Source: Neoarius graeffei (taxonomy: Eukaryota; Chordata; Actinopteri; Siluriformes; Ariidae). Taken from it: 64,000 bases of DNA. Positions 1-10,012 of the stretch are shown here, in pieces (the stretch's first letter is position 1; every line of letters begins with the position of its first letter). Under the pieces are notes generated by a model. It ran no database searches, was not told where the DNA came from, and saw only the letters and a list, made by a program, of their open reading frames with translations. The DNA lies in assembly GCF_027579695.1 (NCBI RefSeq), contig NC_083590.1, positions 21,901,110 through 21,965,109 of the forward strand, in the 5' to 3' direction. Both the position numbers and the translations under genes were made by a program.

Positions 1-758
1 CTGCTGCTTTATGTCCCGGGGCTCCCTCATGCCTGTGTTACCTTCTGGCTCTCCCCTTTTAGTTATGCTGTCATAGTTAGTTACCGGAGTCCCTGCTTGT
101 ACTCGGTGCAATATGTATACTGTTCCTACTTATTCAGGTGACACTGGGCATACCTAACAACCTGTGTTTTCTCTCCCTCTCCCCCCCAAATCTGTCCCTC
201 TGAGTTACATGTTGGTCCTGGGATCGAGATGCTGACCTCTTCTGCTCCTCGGACCCACCTGATCCATCCTGGTGCCCTGTGTCTGGTTGGAATCTCATCG
301 CATCGCTCCTGTGGAGTTTGGCCCCATGTGGACAGTTGAAAGTTACACTTGGAGGACGCTCTGGACACTTACAGTAATGCTTTTATGGCTGAGGACTACA
401 GTTGACTTGCTAACTTTAGGACTGCAGTTGTCATGAACAGTTTTGCACTCAAGTTTCCATCAATGAAGAGTTTATAACATCAACGAAGCTGATTTCATGT
501 TAAAACTGTTAATGTTATAGTCATGTTGTTGCCCAAATGAGGATGGGTTCCCTTTTGAGTCTGGTTCCTCTCGAGGTTTCTTCCTCATGTCGTCTGAGGG
601 AGTTTTTCCTTACCACCATCGCCACAGGCTTGCTCATTGGGGATAGATTAGGGATAAAATTAGCTCATGTTTTAAGTCGTTCAAATTCTGTAAAGCTGCT
701 TTGCGACAATGTTTATTGTTAAAAGCGCTATAGAAATAAACTTGGCTTGACTTGACTT
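1..758 (+). mobile_element. Retroposon 3' portion, 5' end outside window
   Basis: The stretch reads as one interspersed-repeat body ending in a retroposon-type tail. The terminal part contains 'aaaagcgctatagaaataaa' (about 720-739), a tail form shared by many fish LINEs and SINEs, followed by a short TTGACTTG-type simple repeat (about 743-760). I recognise the segment 537-757 as a common fish dispersed repeat from memory, not from a search. No intact reading frame supports a host gene; the short ORFs on both strands are incidental. The class (LINE tail or SINE) is unresolved and the 5' end lies before base 1. Confidence 0.6.
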
Positions 759-926
759 GGCTGTTGAAGTACAGTATGCAGTTAGTATATTAGAAGAAGC
801 GATCAGTTATGTTCATAGATTTTATCAAATGTCATGCAAAGTAATGGTATCTTGCGAGTTAGAATGTAGAGTAAGATTTCACAGAATAATTTATGTCATA
901 ATTAGGCAAAATATCTCAAACTTGGA

Positions 927-972
<46 letters not shown>
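927..972. repeat. (AAT)n microsatellite
   Basis: About 15 uninterrupted AAT units. It is the source of a spurious poly-isoleucine ORF on the + strand. Confidence 0.95.
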
Positions 973-974
<2 letters not shown>

Positions 975-1084
975 CGAAACCATAATGATGCCGTAGCTCA
1001 CTCCGGCCCCGTCTAGTCCAGAAGGAATGATCTAAAGTGGGCCACCTTATGGGCGCAATAAATGTTGCAAGCTATACACTATAT

Positions 1085-1545
1085 ACAAGCTATATATAGA
1101 AGCGATATCCACCCGAGGAATGCCGACCTATTTACAAGAAAGAATTTAAAATGGTGAGGAATTGACCAAGAAGAAGTGATTTTTGTATGTATTTAACTGC
1201 TCATTAAGGCTTAATTAGTCCGTAGCTTCATTAATAATTGTAATGAAGCAAATCTGGGTAGAAGTTCTATGCACCCTAGGTCCCCCTACCTTCATGCCAG
1301 AAAGAATCAAAATTGGTGAAGACTTGAAGGAGAAGAAGTGATTTGTGTGGAAACTGCTAGTTAGGGATTGATTAATTACTCCATATCTTTATTATTAATT
1401 GCAGTTATGCAAAGTTGGGTTGAAGCTATCTATATGCACCCCAGGCAGACCAACCTTCCTGCCAAAAAGAATAAAAATCAGTGAAGAACTGAGAGAGAAG
1501 AAGCGATTTTCGTGAAATGTGGACAACGCCAGACGGATGGACAAC
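1085..1545 (+). repeat. Tandem array, about 163-bp unit, 3 copies
   Basis: Three diverged units share the core 'agaat-aaaatggtgaggaattga..agaagaagtgatttttgt', seen at 1141, 1303 and 1468, which gives spacings of 162 and 165 bp. The last unit runs into 'cagacggatggacaacagac'. A similar sequence (cagacggatggagat) ends the 169-bp array at 5,562-6,237, so the two arrays may belong to related elements. No coding potential is evident. Confidence 0.75.
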
Positions 1546-1611
1546 AGACAACACATGACGGCATAAACTCATCAGCTGTTGGCCGGATGAGAGAATAATG
1601 AAAAAGTTGTA

Positions 1612-1764
1612 AAGTATAAAGATCTTGAAGTAGAAATTGCAAGGATGTGGAATCTTAGGACACCAACGGTCAACAACATGTTTGGAAAAGAACATGAAGA
1701 AAATTCCTGGAAACAGCATCATCCAGATCATACAGAAGATCGCACTGAATGGCAGCACTCATAG
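1612..1764 (+). pseudogene. LINE reverse-transcriptase C-terminal fragment, frameshifted
   Basis: Translation from 1612 gives KYKDLEVEIARMWN, then a frameshift, and later KIPGN with QKIAL-GSTH in another frame. This order (a YKDLEIE..MW segment, then KIPGN, then LQKIALLGTAHI) is one I know from the extreme C-terminus of fish non-LTR retrotransposon polyproteins. The fragment is 5' truncated, has at least one frameshift and cannot encode a working protein. It is followed by about 120 bp of 3' tail and a (CAAA/AATA)n simple repeat at 1,882-1,933, which suits a LINE 3' end. The LINE clade is not determined. Confidence 0.6.
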
Positions 1765-1881
1765 ATGAAGGAAAATCCTGACCATACCATCGTGATGCTT
1801 TTCACAAAATAACTTCAGTTCTTCTGCTCTTGGACTCCGGAGGAGACCTGGCGATGGACTTTTATATTGAACCTGCTAAGA

Positions 1882-1933
1882 AAAGCAAGCAAGCAAACAA
1901 ACAAACAAATAAATAAATAAATAAATAAATAAA
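1882..1933 (+). repeat. (CAAA)n/(AATA)n tail repeat
   Basis: AAGC, AAAC and AAAT tetranucleotide runs, probably the expanded 3' tail of the LINE fragment just upstream. Confidence 0.85.
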
Positions 1934-2043
1934 GACTTGTTTGTGAGCTGAAAGAGTTGACTCTTATTGGTAAGCTGAGTCAAATGATCTGACTCACTGA
2001 AAAAGGACAGAATTTTCTTTTAAAATTCAATAACAATTATGGG

Positions 2044-2044
<1 letters not shown>

Positions 2045-2091
<47 letters not shown>
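2045..2091. repeat. (ATT)n microsatellite
   Basis: An uninterrupted trinucleotide run of about 46 bp in otherwise unremarkable AT-rich sequence. Confidence 0.95.
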
Positions 2092-2205
2092 AGCTTGTAG
2101 AAGATTTTATGAACTATTTGAATCATACTTAGTCAAAGATCCAAATATCGTAAACCTTTACTGGTTTATTGAGTCAATCTCGAAAGAAAAAAACCCAGAA
2201 GTGAG

Positions 2206-2705
2206 CAGTAGTGTTGTAGCCATGACCACCTAAACCGAGACTAAGTCATGACTGAGCCCAAAGTGTATCGAGACCAAGACAAGATCAAGACTTTGAGGGG
2301 TTGAGATCAATTCGAGATCAAAACCAAGACCAAGGCAGGGTGAGACCGAGTCGAGACCAGGACCAGACCAGTGTGTATGAAAGGGGTGGGGGAGGGGGAG
2401 GGGTGATGGTCGTTAACAGGAATAAAAATTTCAAATTAGCAATGAGTCACGTTATTGGTCACATTTGAAGCAGGAAATTTTCCATCCAATCACGGTAATG
2501 ATGTAAACAAATAAATCAGACAGTGCACAGGCAAGTTAGTGAAATCTCCACAGCTGGGGTCTTGACTGGTCTTGAAATAAAATCCCGAGTCTCTATCTGT
2601 CTGAGACCGAGACAAGACCGAGTAAAAATGCGGTCGATTCTGAGACGAGACCGAGACCTTCAAAAAGTGGCCTTGAGATCGGTCTCATGCACTACAACAC
2701 TACTG
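2206..2705. mobile_element. Non-autonomous DNA transposon with 14-bp perfect TIRs
   Basis: The element starts with CAGTAGTGTTGTAG (2206-2219) and ends with the exact reverse complement (2692-2705), 500 bp overall. Both ends carry runs of GAGACC/GAGACAAG motifs, so the subterminal regions are rich in GAGACC repeats on both strands. The CAG..CTG ends suggest a hAT-like element, but no 8-bp TSD is visible. No transposase frame remains. Confidence 0.75.
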
Positions 2706-3569
2706 AGCCATTTGGAAGTCAAAAGAGTTGCATACTATTGTCCATCTCCTTGAAAAACTCCAGAGTTCCCATCACTAATTCACACAAACACTTGATAGGT
2801 TGGGAGCGTGTGTAGGTAATGTGTGTGTAGATTAAGAACTGGAACTCTTTAGAATAAGCAATCTGAGAGAAAGCGTGAAGAACGAAGTCTTTCCAGGTTT
2901 ACAAAATCAAGACATGCAAATGATTCGGAGTAAAAGTTTGCCTTAATGTGACTCAACACTAAGTAAATGTTCAAGCCACATTTGACAGGCAAATCATTTC
3001 CTTTGGACACTCGTAACTGATAGACTTACAGGAAATGTACAAACCCATGAACAAAGAGTCGAGTCACCAAAACTCATCCAAATTCTTATCCAAACTCACC
3101 GTTTTTCAAAATCGGAAACATTTGATTCCAGAAATGTGGTGCTGTTTAGTCTTTATAAATATGAAAACCATTACCACTTTTCAATATTGAACAAAAATAT
3201 ATGCATTTAACCATTTAAATATCTCTCTCTCTCTCTCTCTCTCTCCCATGCATTTTGCTTTCAAATGAGTAACAGGGTTGATTTTTTTTTCTTTCTCAAA
3301 GAATGAAGAAAAACAAAGAAATGTGCTTAATTCATGGTATTCATGCTCATGACGAGGACATTCAGGACGTTGTAAGATTTGACTATTTTTTCTTTTCTTT
3401 CTTGAAATGAATAAGTCTGTGGGTAAGACGGGCGTACTTTCAAAGTGACAGTGTCAGTATCAGTAAAAATAAAGAAAAAGGAATGAAAGAACTTTTCTTC
3501 TTCCCAAGATCTTCAGGAAATTTAGATGATGTCGCTTCAGTATATGGAATATTTTTCAAATACTGTATT
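2706..3569. other. No gene seen; short (CT)n
   Basis: Unique-looking AT-rich sequence with a CT run at 3,222-3,245. I see no exon-like frame with splice sites and no recognisable repeat. Confidence 0.5.
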
Positions 3570-4060
3570 TTATTCTCTCCGCATTCACTGGATATGAGCA
3601 ACCACGCACTCTGATTGGCTGCTCTACTACTAGGCTATCAGCTCATATACCGTGAGTAGAGAAAAACAAAATGGCGGAGCGTGTTGCTGAAGCAACTGAG
3701 GATGAAATAAAAACTCTACTTGAAAACAAAACCCCAAAAATACAGAAAAAAACCAACAAAATATGGAATGAAAGTATTTGATGGTAAGAACGTGTCTTTT
3801 TTTATTTTTTCAATAATTATTATTATCACATTTTCCACAAATTGCTCCCGTCATTTTGACGGTTTGTTTACATTCGAAGTGATTTTGTCAGACGTTTTGT
3901 ATAAAGTTTTTATTCATTGAATTTGCAAAAAAAATGCTCTGTTTCTCAAAATCTAGTAAGTGTTGATAGAATAAAACAGTTATTCCACACAATCTCGTCA
4001 TGCATGGCTTATAGCTGACTCGGTGCTACGCACCTCACCAGCTATCAGCTCATGTCTTAC
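3570..4060 (+). mobile_element. Exon-bearing TIR repeat, copy A (Crypton/DUF3504-like derivative)
   Basis: This is one of four copies in the window (also near 11.4, 14.1 and 53.7 kb). The inner ends are inverted: a left end like TTATTCTCTCCGCATTCACT (3570-3589) and a right end reading atctagtaagtgttgataga (3951-3970). Outside the right end lies a further sequence beginning aacagttattcca that forms a hairpin with itself in copies C and D. Inside, a CCAAT-box-like 'ctgattggctg' precedes an ATG and a short exon with a GTAAG donor. The element has lost any downstream coding region, so it is non-autonomous. Class assignment rests on the exon (see the next entry) and is inference. Confidence 0.65.
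3671..3783 (+). pseudogene. Remnant first exon of a DUF3504/KIAA1958-like recombinase, copy A
   Basis: The frame opens MAERVAEATEDEIKTLLENK. After a small frame shift it continues as TKYGMKVFDG up to a GTAAGA donor at 3,784. The style (acidic 'DEIxxLLENK', then '..NTxKATKYGxKVF') resembles the N-terminus of fish KIAA1958-like/DUF3504 proteins, which carry a Crypton-type tyrosine recombinase domain further on. No catalytic domain follows here. Copies B, C and D keep the same ATG and the region of the same donor, but carry different small lesions. The gene could instead be an unrelated captured first exon; the assignment is from memory of the family and was not searched. Confidence 0.45.
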
Positions 4061-4357
4061 GAAAATGACATCACTCCTGGAAATTATACCTTATAAAACT
4101 AGACATGTTAAATAGTTTACTGTCTAAATTGTATTTTAAAATGAAATCGGGAACATGTTCTATTGAGCCGGTAAAGTTTGGCTCTTTGAGTCCGCCATTA
4201 CACGAATGTGTTCCTGGTAAGTTATTGTTAATTCAAAGGAAGTGACGTTATACGCACAATGCTCGAAAGTTTGCGGCATTTCTGGCTTCATCTGCTTTGC
4301 AAAACGTAGCACGTTTTTAACGATTTTTTTATTCCAAAGCAAAATTAAAACCAAAGC

Positions 4358-4681
4358 ATGTCTCCTAAGAGGTGTGTCGTTCAAGACTGTTCAAGTGTCG
4401 CTGATAAAAAAAAAAGCAGAATTTCAATCCATTTTAGCCTAAAGTTGGCAGGACACTTATGGAATGAACGGGTTCGATTTGTACGGACAAAGAGAGGTAA
4501 CTTCAAGCCGACAGGACGGTTTGGTGTCTGCTCCATACATTTTGAAAAAGATACATTTGTGAGGCATAGAAGGATCTGAGCGACGTCTGGTGCACAGAGC
4601 AATTCCTATGATCTGGAAACAAGTCAGAAGCGCCGTCCCAAAGAGCTCACTGCCACACAGGAAGTGTCGAGCTTGTGTTTA
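4358..4681 (+). pseudogene. THAP-domain exon, frameshifted (P-element/THAP-like)
   Basis: The frame starting at 4358 begins MSPKRCVVQDC and continues through ISIHF, W, FVRTKRGNF, PTGRFGVCSIHF and FEKDTF. This is the layout of a THAP zinc finger: the C-x4-C pair near the N-terminus, the conserved Trp, and C-x2-H in CSIHF. A TGA stops this frame after FVRHRRI at 4,577-4,579. A +1 frame then reads GSERRLVHRAIPMIWKQ and runs to a stop at about 4,681. The 'SERRLV..AIPTIW' continuation is what I expect C-terminal to a THAP domain in fish THAP genes. The sequence is therefore a single-exon-sized, once-frameshifted THAP copy. It sits just after repeat copy A and just before a SINE, so it is more likely transposon-derived or retrocopied than a live host gene. 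A sequencing or assembly frameshift would be the main alternative. Confidence 0.65.
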
Positions 4682-4727
4682 GCCTGTTGCTTGAATCTAT
4701 TAGTTGTCCTTAATCAGATCAATAACA

Positions 4728-5100
4728 GGGTGGCACGGTGGTGTAGTGGTTAGCGCTGTCGCCTCACAGCAAGAAGGTCCGGGTTCGAGCCCCGTGGCCG
4801 GCGAGGGCCTTTCTGTGTGGAGTTTGCATGTTCTCCCCGTGTCCGCGTGGGTTTCCTCCGGGTGCTCCAGTTTCCCCCACAGTCCAAAGACATGCAGGTT
4901 AGGTTAACTGGTGACTCTAAATTGAGCGTAGGTGTGAATGTGAGTGTGAATGGTTGTCTGTGTCTATGTGTCAGCCCTGTGATGACCTGGCGACTTGTCC
5001 AGGGTGTACCCCGCCTTTCGCCCGTAGTCAGCTGGGATAGGCTCCAGCTTGCCTGCGACCCTGTAGAACAGGATAAAGCGGCTAGAGATCATGAGATGAG
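4728..5100 (+). mobile_element. tRNA-headed SINE (family S1), near full length
   Basis: The tRNA-related head holds an A-box-like tggtgtagtgg and a B box ggttcgagccc (about 4782-4792). A conserved body follows (gtggagtttgcatgttctcc, ccacagtccaaagacatgca, tgtccagggtgtaccccgcc, agctgggataggctccagc). It ends in an AGAT/GATGAG simple tail. The body is shared with the DANA/V-SINE-like superfamily of fish SINEs. This is the reference copy for about 18 others in the window. No clear TSD is seen. Confidence 0.9.
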
Positions 5101-5561
5101 ACTTTACAACCTATTTGAGCAAATCACACACAGAAAAGCCAGGATTTTATGATGTCATTTTCGTAAGACTAGCACTTTAAATATCCAGGTGAATGTGTTC
5201 AGGTAACAAGGCTGAATGCATGAATGAACTAAAATGTACATTTTTCATAACTTGTAACAGACGACTTGCAGAAAAAGGATGTTTCAATAATTTGATGTTA
5301 AATAGATAATGTGATTTTTTAAAATATTTTACCAACAAGATCAACTGTGAGCTACTTACGTATCGCCCCGCTCTCACTTAGATCAGAATGCAAGCGATCA
5401 AAGGAATAAAACACTTATTATGAATGGTGACGTCAACAAATAATTGACCCTGAAACAAGTAAGTAAAGAGCAGTGTCTCTCCCCAGGGATTTAAAATAGC
5501 ATCCTGCTGAACTGTCATTTTGAAATAGCATTTTGCTTCTTGAAATAGCGTCAAAATCTAC
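5101..5561. other. No gene seen
   Basis: Unremarkable AT-rich sequence between a SINE and a tandem array; no exon-like or repeat signal I can name. Confidence 0.5.
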
Positions 5562-6237
5562 ACTATATGTTTTGTAAATATATAAAGTCGGTAAACAGGA
5601 AGTCGATGTGCGACAGACCTGAAAATGGTAAACAAGGTATAGAACCCCAAGCTGAAACTCGGTACCAAATATCAAGAAGTTCTGATTTGTAGTTGCTGAG
5701 AAAAGTGTTATGAAAATTTTGTAAATCCATGCTATATGTTTCATAAATACATTCAGTCAGTAAACAGGAAGTGGATGTGTGACAGACCCGAAAATGGTAT
5801 ACACGGTATAGAACCCCAAGCTGAAGCTCGGTACCAAATATCAAGCAATTGTGATTTGTAGTTGCTGAGAAAAGTGTTTTGAAAATTTTGTAAATCCACG
5901 CTATATGTTTCATAAATACATTCAGTCGGTAAACAGGAAGTGGATGTGTGACAGACCTGAAAATGGTATACACGGTATAGAACCCCAAGCTGAAGCTCGA
6001 TACCAAATATCGAGCAGTTGTGATTTATAGCTACTGAGAAAAGTCTTACGAAAATTTTGTAAATCCACGCTATATGTTTCATAAATACATTCAGTTGGTA
6101 AACAGGAAGTTGATGTGCGACAGACCTGAAAACGGTTTACAGGGTATAGAACCCCAAGCTGAAGTTTGGTACCAAGTACCAAGTGGCTATGATTTGTGGT
6201 TGCTGAGAAAAAGGGTGTTTCAGACGGATGGAGATAT
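5562..6237. repeat. Tandem array, 169-bp unit, 4 copies
   Basis: The anchor 'ctatatgtt' recurs at 5562, 5731, 5900 and 6069, an exact 169-bp period. Each unit holds 'taaacaggaagt.gatgtg.gacagac' and 'tatagaaccccaagctgaa'. The final unit runs into 'cagacggatggagatatgga'. The unit length is not divisible by three, so the repeated peptides on the minus strand shift frame between units and are not a real protein. Confidence 0.9.
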
Positions 6238-6837
6238 GGACGGACGGGCAGACGGACAGAGGTAAAAAACCAGTTTACCCCTCCTACTTCGGAGTGGGGT
6301 ATTATAAAAAATCCTTTAATCAGCAGCAAGAAGAGTCCAGCCCTGATGAAAAGACAAGCTCGGACTGAATCCAGTCTGTCGAGAGTGACCAGCAAGGGCA
6401 ACACCTGAGGCACTAATCCCCAGTTTTACTCTTCTTAACGTATTTGAGAGTCAGGCTGAAATGTGACCTTCCCAAATCGAGTGATGTGTTTGAGTCGCAC
6501 ACACTGAAGAGCCTTCACTCCAACTCGCTTCTCTTTAACCTGACCCTCTGCTTGCTTATTCAGTTAGTTCAAGTACAATCAAGTCTTTTCACTTGCAAAT
6601 CAGGCTGGTGCAGGCACGGAGCAGACGAGCAGAGCTCATTTAGTAAAAGAAAAACCTCACTGTAGAGAGAGAAAACAGCCTATTAAAAAAGACATATGTA
6701 GCTAAATTCCAAGGTCCCATGGGATATGCAAAAAGGCACGGACCTCCCGCAAGAATTGCCTCCTCTTTTTTTTTTCTTATGCAAACCGTGCAGCTCCGAT
6801 AAGCTGTGTTTAAAAAAAAAAGAGAGAAAAAAAAAGC
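6238..6837. other. No gene seen
   Basis: Flank of the 169-bp array followed by unique sequence with A and T homopolymers near 6,765 and 6,820. No support for coding. Confidence 0.45.
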
Positions 6838-7330
6838 ACGTTAGGTATTCCAGCCTGTACGTGAATGGCCCTGTTCTGTAGGAGGGTGATAAAGTATTCT
6901 TCACAGACACCACACTCAATTGACCCACTATTAATAATACTGGAGGATTAATTAAAATGGCCGCTTGAGGACAACAGCTGAATATAAACGTCTTTTTAAA
7001 TGGCCTTGGCTGAAAGGAAGAGCCACTCACATACCTTACTGTCAACCAGAGAGCAAACGCTGGTCACGCTACCTTTATGCTACATAAAAATAAAAAAATA
7101 AAAAAATGGCCACCCTGCACCTGATGCTACTTCACTCAGCGTTAATTAGAGCGTTAAGTAGGAGCTTCATAACACATGGGATCTGAATTGTACGAGTCAC
7201 TGAACTGAACTGAATCCTGAATGCACTTGTTCATTGTGGAAATGCTAATTGAACTTGCTAATCATCACCGCACGGAAGATCAGATATTTTCTTCTATAAG
7301 CTCTGATTATTAAGGTAATAAAACCTCAAC
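6838..7330. promoter_or_regulatory. Candidate conserved non-coding block
   Basis: Unique, non-repetitive sequence with several homeodomain-type cores (attaataata, gattaattaaaatgg, gttaattagagcg, gctaattgaacttgctaat). Its texture resembles vertebrate conserved non-coding elements. Conservation cannot be tested here, so this is inference from composition and lack of repeats only. Confidence 0.3.
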
Positions 7331-8407
7331 AGTGTTTTCCCCCTGTCCCATTCTACGATACCCTGACAGCAAATTTTATTCAGCCCACATCTGGCATGGA
7401 CCATCCTTAAAATCTGGGCTAGTTTACACCATGGTCATGCACAACAGCCCAAACCCAGGCCTCATCATTTGGGTGTCGTGCATTAATTGTCGTCCTAGCA
7501 AATCGTTTTTAAGGTGTGGATCTCAGCCGGCGTCAATGCAAAAAACGCAGAGTGGATTTGCCTTACTGGAAATGGCATTGGGCCAAATCCTGGTGCTATG
7601 AGGGTACAGAGGGGAACTGTCAGGGCTGAGGCATTCAGAGAAGGCCCAAATATATCAGCATTTCAAATGCTATATTCAATGTCTTTCATTCTTTCATAAT
7701 TTCATTATAATTATTCTCTTCTTATTCTAATTTGGCCTCGTTTTCTATCAAATTTACTTCAGAAATGAAAGGGTTACTGTCCTGAAAACATTAAAATCGA
7801 GTTATCCAATGAGATTTGTTTGTTTGTTGTCTCTAGACTGAGAAGAGTTTAGAGCTGGCTCACTCATTGGTGAAGACTTCACTGCCAGGACAAGGGCCAT
7901 GGCAGTGTATGTTTATGTAGGAAGTGATAAATGAATTAACCAATCAGATTTTGATTTATAGTGGGAGAGACCAAAAATGTATCGCCCCAACATTAGCTTA
8001 ACCATCAGCGCCGTCAGCGCAGCAGTGAAGTTACCTTCCAGCTGGTGTAGCATTCATCAGTAGCATTAGTGAAGGCTAAAACGTGGTCGAGCCAGTGCTA
8101 TCTATCGAGAGCAAGTAGCACAGGCTAATGACCAAGAAACTAAGCTTTCCGTCTCCAGACTTTTCTTCCATGCTGCACACTCGCCACAGTATTTTTCACT
8201 TCCCTCTGTAATTAATTTGCGCTAGCAGCAGTAACGCAGACTGTTACTCTCACTCAGGATCTTTCTACTTTATTATTATTATTATTGTAACGTCTTTTAG
8301 GATGCTATTTCTCCCTCAGTTTTCAACCAATCATCACCAAATTTCACTTGAAGAATACCTCTGGGCTGAATTACATGCTATGACTTTTGGTGCTGATCTG
8401 GATCACC
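7331..8407. other. No gene seen; possible old repeats
   Basis: No convincing exon. The part 7,870-8,250 contains 'accaatcagattttgattta' and has the feel of a dispersed repeat, but I cannot find its ends or a second copy in this window. Confidence 0.35.
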
Positions 8408-8640
8408 AAACCTAAATGGGGGAAGTCATGGCCTAATGGTTAGAGAAACAGCTTTGGGACCAAAAGGTTGCTGGTTTGATTCCCCAGACTAGCAGGATTG
8501 ACTTAAGTGCCCTTGAGCAAGGCCCCCAACTGCTCTGGCAAGAGTGGTGGTGTACCTTGTGTCTGATTAGCCAAAGAAAAACTGATGATATGATCATCAG
8601 TTCAGGCATTGAACCTGATGAACTGAACCTAAATGATCCA
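8408..8640 (+). mobile_element. tRNA-headed SINE (family S2)
   Basis: The head 'catggcctaatggttagaga' (A-box-like) with ggtttgattcc (B-box-like) is followed by 'agtgcccttgagcaaggc'. Related copies occur at 15,541, 26,293 (reverse), 27,248 and 58,078. The copy is moderately diverged. Confidence 0.7.
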
Positions 8641-9273
8641 TGAAAAGCAGGATTTTTTTCAGTCATGGATAACTCTGTCAATTTTCATGATTTTTTTCAG
8701 TCAGTTTTTTAAATTTTGTTCAGGGCGGCAGGGCGCAAATTTTCCTCCCATTCTGTATCTCTTACCATTCCGGATCTATAGGGTACGATGACCAGAAGTC
8801 CCGGTTTGTAACAGCTAGCGCAAATTCCTCTGACTTTAGTCGCAATCTCTATCTAGTTGACTTAGTTACTTTTAAAATCAACATCAACAGCTACACACAA
8901 CGGAGCAACCTGGCAGCCTGCCGCTAATCCCTTGCAAAATCCTTTGCCCTGTTGCTTTTTTGTTGTGCCTGGCTAAGTTTTGGCTGAGCTCAAGTCCCAG
9001 CTCTAATAGTAACAGTTCGCCACTCTGAAGGTATCTACACAACACATTGAAATACTGTATAATCATTAAATGACTTCAAAAATGTTTTTTTTTTAGTCCA
9101 TTTACACTTTCATCCTTTTTCTTTTCTCAACCCTTCGAATGATATTGTGAGCTTGATTGATCTGGTCTGATGAGGTTGCTTAGAAAGGACATCCCTGTTA
9201 CCAGGGAATCCATGCTAATTCCTCATGCTAGTTAACAACATTTTGTGTATTTGCTATTTCTGTGCTCAAAACA
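8641..9273. other. No gene seen
   Basis: Unique-looking sequence with T runs near 9,088; nothing recognisable. Confidence 0.45.
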
Positions 9274-9602
9274 GGCAGCACGGTGGTGTAGTGGTTAGCA
9301 CTGTCGGCTCACAGCAAGAAGGTTCTGGGTTTGAACCCAGTGGCTGACGAGGGCCTTTCTGTGTGGAGTTTGCATGTTTTCCCTGTATCTGCGTGGTTTT
9401 CCTCCAGGTGCTCCAGTTTCCCCCAAAGACATGTAGGTTAGGCTAATTGGTGGCTCTAAATTGACTGTGTGAACGGTTGTTTGTCTCTGTGTCAGCCCTG
9501 TGATGATCTAGCAACTTGTCCAGGGTGTACCCCACCTCTCACTCATAGTCAGCTGGGATAGGCTCCAGCTTATCCCTGCACAGGGTAAGTGATTATGGAT
9601 GT
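9274..9602 (+). mobile_element. SINE S1, old diverged copy
   Basis: Head (gcagcacggtggtgtagtgg), B box (gggtttgaaccc) and full body are present but about a tenth of positions differ from the consensus. The tail reads aagtgattatggatg instead of the GATGAG type, so it belongs to an older subfamily. Confidence 0.85.
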
Positions 9603-9645
9603 TCAAAACAAAAAAGTCTGAACCCTGTTATTGTAGCCTCAAGAT

Positions 9646-10000
9646 CTCATCTCATCTCATTATCTGTAGCCGCTTTATCCTTCTACAGGGTCGCAGGTGA
9701 GCTGGAGCCTATCCCAGCTGACTACGGGCGAAAGGCGGGGTACACCCTGGACAAGTCGCCAGGTCATCACAGGGCTGACACATAGACACAGACAACCATT
9801 CACACTCACATTCACACCTACGGTCAATTTAGAGTCACCAGTTAACCTAACCTGCATGTCTTTGGACTGTGGGGGAAACCGGAGCACCCGGAGGAAACCC
9901 ACGGGGAGAACATGCAAACTCCACACAAAAAGGCCCTCGCCGGCCCTGGACCTTCTTGCTGTGAGGCGACAGCGCTAACCACTACACCACCGTGCCACCC
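9646..10000 (-). mobile_element. SINE S1 with 12-bp TSD; B box deleted
   Basis: A young copy in reverse orientation flanked by identical tagcctcaagat repeats (9634-9645 and 10001-10012). The head lacks about 15 bp including the B box: 'ctcgccggccctggaccttc' goes straight from body to head. The copy therefore probably could not be transcribed by Pol III after this loss. Confidence 0.92.
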
Positions 10001-10012
10001 TAGCCTCAAGAT

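Noticed and set aside
2206..2705. TGAG as a 4-bp target duplication of the 500-bp element
   Set aside because: It would make the TIRs asymmetric; the 14-bp perfect TIR is better supported, leaving no clear duplication.
4738..4800. tRNA gene at SINE heads
   Set aside because: A and B boxes are present but the head continues into SINE body and cannot fold as a complete functional tRNA; the same head recurs with TSDs.
4704..5152. Recurring 60-110-codon frames in many places (WHGGVVVSAVASQQEGPGS, MQVRLTGDSKLTVGVNVS and similar)
   Set aside because: All are translations of SINE S1, which is non-coding.
5562..6237. CRISPR-like array
   Set aside because: The repeat is a contiguous 169-bp tandem with no spacers, in a eukaryotic genome.
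5563..6413. Minus-strand repeated protein (SLGFYTVY.., YETYSVDLQNF..)
   Set aside because: Arises from the 169-bp tandem array, whose period is not a multiple of three.
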